A DNA stretch of 64,000 nt from Streptomyces dengpaensis (GTDB lineage: Bacteria; Actinomycetota; Actinomycetes; Streptomycetales; Streptomycetaceae), in assembly GCF_002946835.1 (NCBI RefSeq), contig NZ_CP026652.1, forward strand, positions 6,758,001 to 6,822,000. Direction: 5' to 3'. Of this stretch, positions 59,579-64,000 are shown one piece after another. The notes below the pieces were generated by a model. The model searched no databases, was not told the DNA's origin, and saw only the letters and a program-made list of their open reading frames with translations. Position numbers and translations under genes: made by a program. Each line of letters begins with the position of its first letter. The stretch's first letter is position 1.

Positions 59579-59818
59579 ATGAACATCGCCAAAAAGGCCG
59601 CCCTGGCCGTCACCATTGCCGGTATCGCCGCGGGCGCTTCCGCCGGTGCCGCTGTTGCCGACTCGGGTGCCGGCGCCGCGGCCGCGGGGTCGCCGGGCGT
59701 CGGCTCGGGCAACGTCGTCCAGATCCCGGTTCACGTCCCGGTGAACGCGGTCGGTAACAGCGTGAACGTCATCGGCCTTCTGAACCCGGCCTTCGGCAAC
59801 GAGGCTGTGAACGACTGA
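59579..59818 (+). CDS. Second short chaplin (Cys-less), tandem paralogue
   Basis: A 79-residue protein, ATG 59579 with ACTGGAGGAACG. Signal peptide MNIAKKAALAVTIAGIAAGA to about AVA. The chaplin domain (SPGVGSGNVVQIPVHVPVNA then VGNSVNVIGLLNPAFGNEAV) is nearly identical to that of the first chaplin at DNA level while the signal region differs. No Cys. It may be an additional ChpE-like chaplin; S. coelicolor, as I recall it, has one gene here. Confidence 0.88.
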   Translation: MNIAKKAALAVTIAGIAAGASAGAAVADSGAGAAAAGSPGVGSGNVVQIPVHVPVNAVGNSVNVIGLLNPAFGNEAVND

Positions 59819-59836
59819 CACGGACCAGCTTCAAGC

Positions 59837-59868
59837 GGCCCCGCGAACGAAAAACGGTTCGCGGGGCC
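59837..59868 (+). terminator. Terminator of the second chaplin gene
   Basis: GGCCCCGCGAAC (59837-59848) and complement (59857-59868), 12-bp perfect arms, 8-nt A-rich loop. Confidence 0.75.
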
Positions 59869-59876
59869 GGTTGCTG

Positions 59877-60665
59877 TCAGCGAGCCCCCCGCTCCCGCTC
59901 CTCCACGAACGCGTTGTACGCGGCCACCTGGGCCCGCCGCGCTGTCCGCTCCACCGGCCGCAGGGCCTGGGCCCGAGCCGCCATCTCCGAGGCGCTCACG
60001 GCCCCGCCGTGCCCGTTCTCGTACGCCACGGAGATCAGCAGCCCCACACGCTGCGCAAGCTCCAACACCCGCACGGCACGTGGCGGATAGCCGGGGGCGA
60101 GCACCTCGCGCCCCCGCTCGACTCGCGCCCGGTACGCGTCGATCGCGGCCTCCGCGACCTGCCCCGACCCGGCCACGTCGAGCCGCGACAACACCTCGGT
60201 GGCCTCGCGCAGCGCCTCCGCCAGCTCCCGCTCGGCCTCGCCGAGCGACGGCACATCGGCGGGCGGCGCCTCCCGCACGGCGAGGCAGTGCCAGACGACC
60301 TCGACATGCACATCGCCCTCCGGCCCGGCCTCGTACACCTCGGGAACGAGCCCGAGCGCCGCCCCATGGCAGACGACGGCCTCCTCGGCGTCCAGGGCGC
60401 GCGCATTGAAGTCGGGCGGTCCGCTCAGCCCGAGCGGATGCCCCGGCGCGGGCAGCGCGACCCGCAGCCCAGTCACCCCGAGCGCGCGCAGCCGGCCGAG
60501 GGCGAGCGTGAGCCCGACGGGCCACGACTCGCCGGGCAGCCCCTCGACCCGGTGCACCGCGTCCTCGCCGACGATGGCGAGTACCGCGTCATCCGGCGAG
60601 ATAAATCCGGCCAAAAGGGCATTTCCCCATGCAGCCAGTCGTCCTGAGCGTGGTTCCGAGAGCAT
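59877..60665 (-). CDS. Conserved hypothetical protein
   Basis: A 262-residue protein (MLSEPRSGRLAAWGNALLAG), cytoplasmic. The N-terminal half has strand-rich blocks (DDAVLAIVGEDAVHRVEGLP, LGVTGLRVALPAPGHPLGLS and ALGLVPEVYEAGPEGDVHVE), the C-terminal half is helical and Glu/Arg-rich. No known motif. It is a common actinobacterial hypothetical found beside chaplin and ABC genes, by recollection; function unknown. Confidence 0.75.
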   Translation of the reverse strand: MLSEPRSGRLAAWGNALLAGFISPDDAVLAIVGEDAVHRVEGLPGESWPVGLTLALGRLRALGVTGLRVALPAPGHPLGLSGPPDFNARALDAEEAVVCHGAALGLVPEVYEAGPEGDVHVEVVWHCLAVREAPPADVPSLGEAERELAEALREATEVLSRLDVAGSGQVAEAAIDAYRARVERGREVLAPGYPPRAVRVLELAQRVGLLISVAYENGHGGAVSASEMAARAQALRPVERTARRAQVAAYNAFVEERERGAR

Positions 60666-60786
60666 GCTCCCACCCTAAGGACCGACCGATGGATGGGAGC
60701 GACTGACCGGTGGCGTAGGTTTTGCCTGGGGGCTGCGTCTATCGACGTAAGCGACGGCCGAGACTGCAATGGGAGACAACGCGCTC

Positions 60787-61578
60787 ATGAGCGATGTACT
60801 GGAGCTGGAGGACGTGTCCGTGGTCCGCGAGGGCCGGGCTCTGGTGGACCAGGTCTCCTGGTCGGTCAAGGAGGGACAGCGCTGGGTCATCCTCGGCCCC
60901 AACGGCGCCGGGAAGACGACCCTTCTCAACGTGGCCTCGAGCTACCTCTTCCCCAGCAAGGGCACCGCCACCATCCTCGGGGAGACCCTCGGCAAGGTCG
61001 ACGTCTTCGAGCTGCGCCCGCGCATCGGCGTGGCGGGCATCGCCATGGCGGAGAAGCTTCCCAAGCGCCAGACCGTCCTCGAGACCGTGCTGACCGCCGC
61101 GTACGGCATGACCGCCCACTGGCACGAGGACTACGAGGAGATCGACGAGCAGCGCGCCCGCGCCTTCCTCGACCGCCTCGGCATGAGCGACTACCTGGAC
61201 CGCAAGTTCGGCACGCTCTCCGAGGGCGAGCGCAAGCGCACCCTGATCGCCCGCGCCCTGATGACCGATCCCGAGCTCCTCTTGCTCGACGAGCCCGCCG
61301 CGGGCCTCGACCTCGGCGGCCGCGAGGACCTCGTACGCCGCCTCGGCCGCCTCGCCCGCGACCCGATCGCCCCCTCCATGATCATGGTCACGCACCACGT
61401 CGAGGAGATCGCCCCCGGCTTCACCCACGTCCTGATGATCCGTCAGGGCAAGGTCCTCGCCGCCGGCCCCCTGGAGCTAGAACTCACTTCGCGCAACCTC
61501 TCCCTCTGCTTCGGCCTCCCGCTCGTCGTCGAGCAGGTCGGCGAGCGCTGGACCGCGCAGGGCCTCCCGATGGCCTGA
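60787..61578 (+). CDS. ABC transporter ATP-binding protein
   Basis: A 263-residue ATPase from ATG 60787 (MSDVLELEDVSVVREGRALV); GGGAGA lies upstream, and an alternative ATG is at 60769. Walker A GPNGAGKTTLL, signature LSEGERKRTLIARAL, Walker B LLLDEPAAGLDLGG, H-loop MVTHHVEEI. It is a stand-alone ATPase with no permease gene adjacent; this type (YtrB/Uup-like single-domain) often works with distant permeases or as a regulator. The function is not assigned. Confidence 0.87.
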   Translation: MSDVLELEDVSVVREGRALVDQVSWSVKEGQRWVILGPNGAGKTTLLNVASSYLFPSKGTATILGETLGKVDVFELRPRIGVAGIAMAEKLPKRQTVLETVLTAAYGMTAHWHEDYEEIDEQRARAFLDRLGMSDYLDRKFGTLSEGERKRTLIARALMTDPELLLLDEPAAGLDLGGREDLVRRLGRLARDPIAPSMIMVTHHVEEIAPGFTHVLMIRQGKVLAAGPLELELTSRNLSLCFGLPLVVEQVGERWTAQGLPMA

Positions 61579-61661
61579 ATTCCGGGGCGTCCGGGCCCGC
61601 GCCGCGGACCGGGCACGTCCCCACGTGATCGCGCGCCCTGTCCGCCGACGGAGCGCGGATC

Positions 61662-61667
61662 TACCAT
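61662..61667 (+). promoter_or_regulatory. -10 element placing +1 on the nfeD GTG
   Basis: TACCAT (61662-61667), then six bases GACCCT, then GTG at 61674. A possible -35 CTGTCC lies 18 nt upstream. The nfeD transcript is probably leaderless. Confidence 0.5.
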
Positions 61668-61673
61668 GACCCT

Positions 61674-62108
61674 GTGGACGACATCAACGCATGGGTCTGG
61701 TGGTTGGTCGGCGCTGGCGCGCTAGGTATCCCGCTGGTCGTGACCGCGATGCCGGAGTTCGGCATGCTCGCCGTGGGCGCCGTCGCCGCCGCGGCCGTCG
61801 CGGGACTCGGCGGCGATGTCGTACTCCAAGTCGTCGTCTTCGCCGCCGTCTCGGTCGCGCTCATCGCCGTCGTACGCCCCATCGCGGCCCGGCACGGCGC
61901 TCAGCGGCCCCAACTCGCCACGGGCGTGGACGCGTTGAAGGGCAAGCAGGCCATCGTCCTTGAGCGGGTGGACGGTTCGGGCGGTGGCCGCATCAAGCTC
62001 GGCGGGGAGATCTGGTCGGCGCGCGCCCTCGACGCCGGGCAGGCCTACGAGGTAGGTCAGGAAGTGGACGTCGTGGACATCGACGGAGCCACGGCGATCG
62101 TCATGTGA
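61674..62108 (+). CDS. NfeD-family membrane protein
   Basis: A 144-residue protein, GTG 61674. The N-terminus has three to four helices (VWWLVGAGALGIPLVVTAMP, FGMLAVGAVAAAAVAGLGGD, LQVVVFAAVSVALIAVV), followed by an OB-fold domain (GKQAIVLERVDGSGGGRIKL, WSARALDAGQAYEVGQEVDV). NfeD proteins usually pair with SPFH proteins such as the paraslipin encoded 131 bp downstream. Together they probably organise membrane microdomains. Confidence 0.87.
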   Translation: MDDINAWVWWLVGAGALGIPLVVTAMPEFGMLAVGAVAAAAVAGLGGDVVLQVVVFAAVSVALIAVVRPIAARHGAQRPQLATGVDALKGKQAIVLERVDGSGGGRIKLGGEIWSARALDAGQAYEVGQEVDVVDIDGATAIVM

Positions 62109-62174
62109 CCTCGTACGACGCAAGTGAACCGAACGCCCCACACAGCAGACGAGGGTCTGCCAGACTCGTCCAGC

Positions 62175-62201
62175 AAGATCTTCAACAGCCGTAAGATCTT
62201 C
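62175..62201 (+). promoter_or_regulatory. Two AAGATCTTC palindromic boxes upstream of the paraslipin gene
   Basis: AAGATCTTC at 62175-62183 and 62193-62201, an 18-bp period. Each centres on the palindrome AAGATCTT and contains GATCT. They are 38-66 bp before the paraslipin ATG and are candidate sites for Gbn or another dimeric regulator. Confidence 0.45.
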
Positions 62202-62239
62202 CGGAATTACCGAGGCGGAGAAGGGTACGGGGAGCAACG

Positions 62240-63199
62240 ATGGAACCGATCATCATCGTCCTGATCATTCTGGTGGTGTTGGTCTTCATCGCCCTGATCA
62301 AGACCATCCAGGTGATCCCACAGGCCAGCGCCGCCATCGTCGAGCGCTTCGGCCGCTACACGCGCACCCTGAACGCGGGCCTGAACATCGTCGTCCCGTT
62401 CATCGACTCGATCCGCAACCGCATCGACCTGCGCGAACAGGTCGTCCCGTTCCCGCCGCAGCCGGTGATCACCCAGGACAACCTGGTCGTCAACATCGAC
62501 ACCGTCATCTACTACCAGGTGACCGACGCGCGCGCGGCCACGTACGAGGTCGCCAGCTACATCCAGGCGATCGAGCAGCTCACCGTCACCACACTGCGCA
62601 ACATCATCGGCGGCATGGACCTGGAGCGCACCCTGACCTCCCGCGAGGAGATCAACGCGGCCCTGCGCGGCGTCCTCGACGAAGCCACCGGCAAGTGGGG
62701 CATCCGCGTCAACCGCGTCGAGCTCAAGGCGATCGAGCCGCCCACCTCCATCCAGGACTCGATGGAGAAGCAGATGCGCGCCGACCGCGACAAGCGCGCC
62801 GCGATCCTCACCGCCGAAGGTATCCGCCAGTCGCAGATCCTCACCGCCGAGGGCGAGAAGCAGTCCGCGATCCTGCGCGCCGAAGGTGAGGCCAAGGCCG
62901 CCGCCCTGCGCGCCGAGGGCGAGGCCCAGGCCATTCGTACGGTCTTCGAGTCCATCCACGCCGGAGACCCCGACCAGAAGCTCCTCTCGTACCAGTACCT
63001 CCAGATGCTGCCGAAGATCGCCGAGGGCGACGCCAACAAGCTCTGGATCGTGCCCAGCGAGATCGGCGACGCCCTCAAGGGCCTGTCCGGCGCCTTCGGC
63101 AACTTCGGCCCGATGGGCGGCTCCTCGGGCGGCGGCGGGACCTCCGGAGGCTCGTCCGGCGGCACGGAGCGCCGCGAGAAGCCGTCGATCACCGACTGA
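62240..63199 (+). CDS. SPFH/Band 7 family protein (paraslipin type)
   Basis: A 319-residue membrane-anchored protein: one N-terminal helix (MEPIIIVLIILVVLVFIALI), then the SPFH domain (IPQASAAIVERFGRYTRTLN, VVPFPPQPVITQDNLVVNID) and a coiled coil with Glu/Ala/Lys repeats (RAAILTAEGIRQSQILTAEG). The C-terminal tail is Gly/Ser-rich (GGSSGGGGTSGGSSGGTE). Paraslipins with an NfeD partner form membrane rafts. No protease domain is present. Confidence 0.92.
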   Translation: MEPIIIVLIILVVLVFIALIKTIQVIPQASAAIVERFGRYTRTLNAGLNIVVPFIDSIRNRIDLREQVVPFPPQPVITQDNLVVNIDTVIYYQVTDARAATYEVASYIQAIEQLTVTTLRNIIGGMDLERTLTSREEINAALRGVLDEATGKWGIRVNRVELKAIEPPTSIQDSMEKQMRADRDKRAAILTAEGIRQSQILTAEGEKQSAILRAEGEAKAAALRAEGEAQAIRTVFESIHAGDPDQKLLSYQYLQMLPKIAEGDANKLWIVPSEIGDALKGLSGAFGNFGPMGGSSGGGGTSGGSSGGTERREKPSITD

Positions 63200-63200
63200 C

Positions 63201-63253
63201 CGCGTACGACGATGGGGCCCACCTCCGCCGGGAGGTGGGCCCCAACGTCGTAC
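63201..63253. terminator. Extended bidirectional terminator after the paraslipin gene
   Basis: The core arms are GGGGCCCACCTCC (63214-63226) and complement (63231-63243). They are extended outwards by CGTACGACG/CGTCGTACG with one mismatch. It sits between convergent paraslipin and HNH genes. Confidence 0.78.
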
Positions 63254-63256
63254 GCC

Positions 63257-63763
63257 CTACGCGGCGGGCTGAGCCAGCCACTCCGGCAGCGCGTCGAAGT
63301 CGTCCCGGCCCAGGGCCAGCAGCATCGCGTCCGCGGGCGTCGGCTCGAACGGCTGCCGCAGCAGCGGCATACCCGCCTGCTCCGGCGTACGGTCTGCCTT
63401 GCGGTGATTGTCCTCCGCGCACGAGGCGACCGTATTCAGCCAGGAGTCCTGACCGCCCTGGGCCCGCGGCACCACGTGATCCACGGTCGTGGCGCGCCGG
63501 CCGCAGTACGCGCACCTGTGCCGGTCGCGTACCAGCACACCGCGCCGCGACCACGGCGCTTGTCTTCGGAACGGCACCCGGACATAGCGGCAGAGCCTGA
63601 TCACCCGGGGCACGGGTATGTCGAGTGCGGCTCCGCGCATACGGAGTTCGGGGTGGGCCTGCTCCACGACGGCCTTGTCCTGCAACACCAGAACGACGGC
63701 TCGATTCAGCGTCACCGTCGACAGCGGCTCGAAGCTCGCGTTCAGAACCAGCGTGTCCCGCAT
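63257..63763 (-). CDS. HNH endonuclease family protein
   Basis: A 168-residue protein from ATG 63763 (MRDTLVLNASFEPLSTVTLN) with GGGAGGTG upstream. The HNH/zinc site is CAYCGRRATTVDHVVPRAQG, continuing to LNTVASCAEDNHRKADRTPE, with CxxC and DHVVP...N...H residues intact. Typical of a conserved actinobacterial HNH group with unknown cellular role, possibly DNA repair or RNA processing. A longer frame upstream is unlikely. Confidence 0.87.
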   Translation of the reverse strand: MRDTLVLNASFEPLSTVTLNRAVVLVLQDKAVVEQAHPELRMRGAALDIPVPRVIRLCRYVRVPFRRQAPWSRRGVLVRDRHRCAYCGRRATTVDHVVPRAQGGQDSWLNTVASCAEDNHRKADRTPEQAGMPLLRQPFEPTPADAMLLALGRDDFDALPEWLAQPAA

Positions 63764-63858
63764 CCTGGCCACCTCCCGTGTGCACCGGCCCACCCCCTGG
63801 CGGGCTTGGATCAACTCTGGCCGGGCGCGCCGAGATGGACAACGCAATAAAAAATGCC

Positions 63859-63888
63859 CGCCTCCGATCACTTCCATGACCGGAGGCG
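63859..63888 (-). terminator. Intrinsic terminator of the gene entering from the right edge
   Basis: CGCCTCCG (63859-63866) and complement (63881-63888), followed on the minus strand by GGCATTTTTTATTG with a T6 run. It ends the leftward transcript of the partial gene at 63950-64000. Confidence 0.75.
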
Positions 63889-63949
63889 CGCAAACGTTCG
63901 GTGAACGTCAGTCTTCAGTGCTTCACGCGGGAGCCCCGCGCAGGATCTC

Positions 63950-64000
63950 TTACGCGGGAGCGGCATACTCACCGATCAGCTGGGCGCGCGCCAGCGTGTG
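63950..64000 (-). CDS. C-terminal tail of a leftward gene (partial)
   Basis: The last 16 codons read HTLARAQLIGEYAAPA then TAA (stop 63952-63950). The terminator at 63859-63888 supports a real gene end. The family cannot be told from so few residues. Confidence 0.5.
   Translation of the reverse strand, partial: HTLARAQLIGEYAAPA

Overview
The window is a stretch of high-GC actinobacterial chromosome, almost certainly Streptomyces. The signs are G/C-rich third codon positions, many GTG starts and translationally coupled ATGA/GTGA overlaps, two chaplin genes, a gbn-type nucleoid protein, streptophobe and SGM_5486-type small proteins, and a gene order that matches, as I recall it, the core region of S. 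coelicolor running from cobN down through fabG/fabI, chpE and an HNH endonuclease gene. There is no prophage, CRISPR array, rRNA/tRNA gene or biosynthetic cluster; the accessory signal lies in small dispersed repeats.

Layout: (1) 1-4510, a leftward cobalamin operon (cbiB-cobQ-cobN, cobN cut by the window edge) led by a cobalamin riboswitch. (2) 4.6-6.2 kb, a PiT phosphate transporter plus a small membrane protein behind a PHO box. (3) 6.3-17.1 kb, a GH25 lysozyme, class II aldolase, alpha/beta hydrolase, VOC protein, neutral zinc metallopeptidase, an ABC-F ATPase behind a tiny leaderless upstream ORF, the GATC-binding nucleoid protein Gbn behind a dense GATC cluster, and a crotonase. (4) 18-20.5 kb, an Asp23/AmaP membrane-stress operon. 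(5) 20.5-31.9 kb, a MITE, an SDR/GH15 pair, SURF1, an exonuclease, a sterol-desaturase/lysoplasmalogenase pair, CopD, a CoA transferase and a secreted subtilase. (6) 32-43.5 kb, DUF485/acetate permease, moaA, small membrane proteins, tyrS, tldD/tldE and fabG-fabI. (7) 43.7-49.1 kb, a second MITE copy fused into a FadR-type regulator, a leaderless CynX/NimT-type MFS gene with its SGM_5486 partner, sixA and serB. (8) 49.6-57 kb, a streptophobe membrane protein, an FHA-FHA-ABC exporter, a lytic transglycosylase behind a riboswitch-like leader, and queA with an SDR. (9) 57.2-59.8 kb, a GAF sensor kinase/NarL regulator pair, then two tandem Cys-less chaplins. (10) 59.9-64 kb, a hypothetical, an ABC ATPase, NfeD plus paraslipin, an HNH endonuclease and the tail of a gene running out of the window.

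The most notable non-gene signals are: a two-copy ~220-bp MITE whose terminal inverted repeats differ between copies yet stay paired within each copy, and which rewrote the 3' ends of two genes; a palindromic repeat inserted in frame at the start of queA; a long-hairpin repeat with 19-bp perfect arms at two loci; six GATC sites in 68 bp upstream of gbn; a leaderless 7-residue upstream ORF before the ABC-F gene; several promoters placed so that the start codon is the probable +1; and near-identical chaplin cores in otherwise diverged tandem genes.
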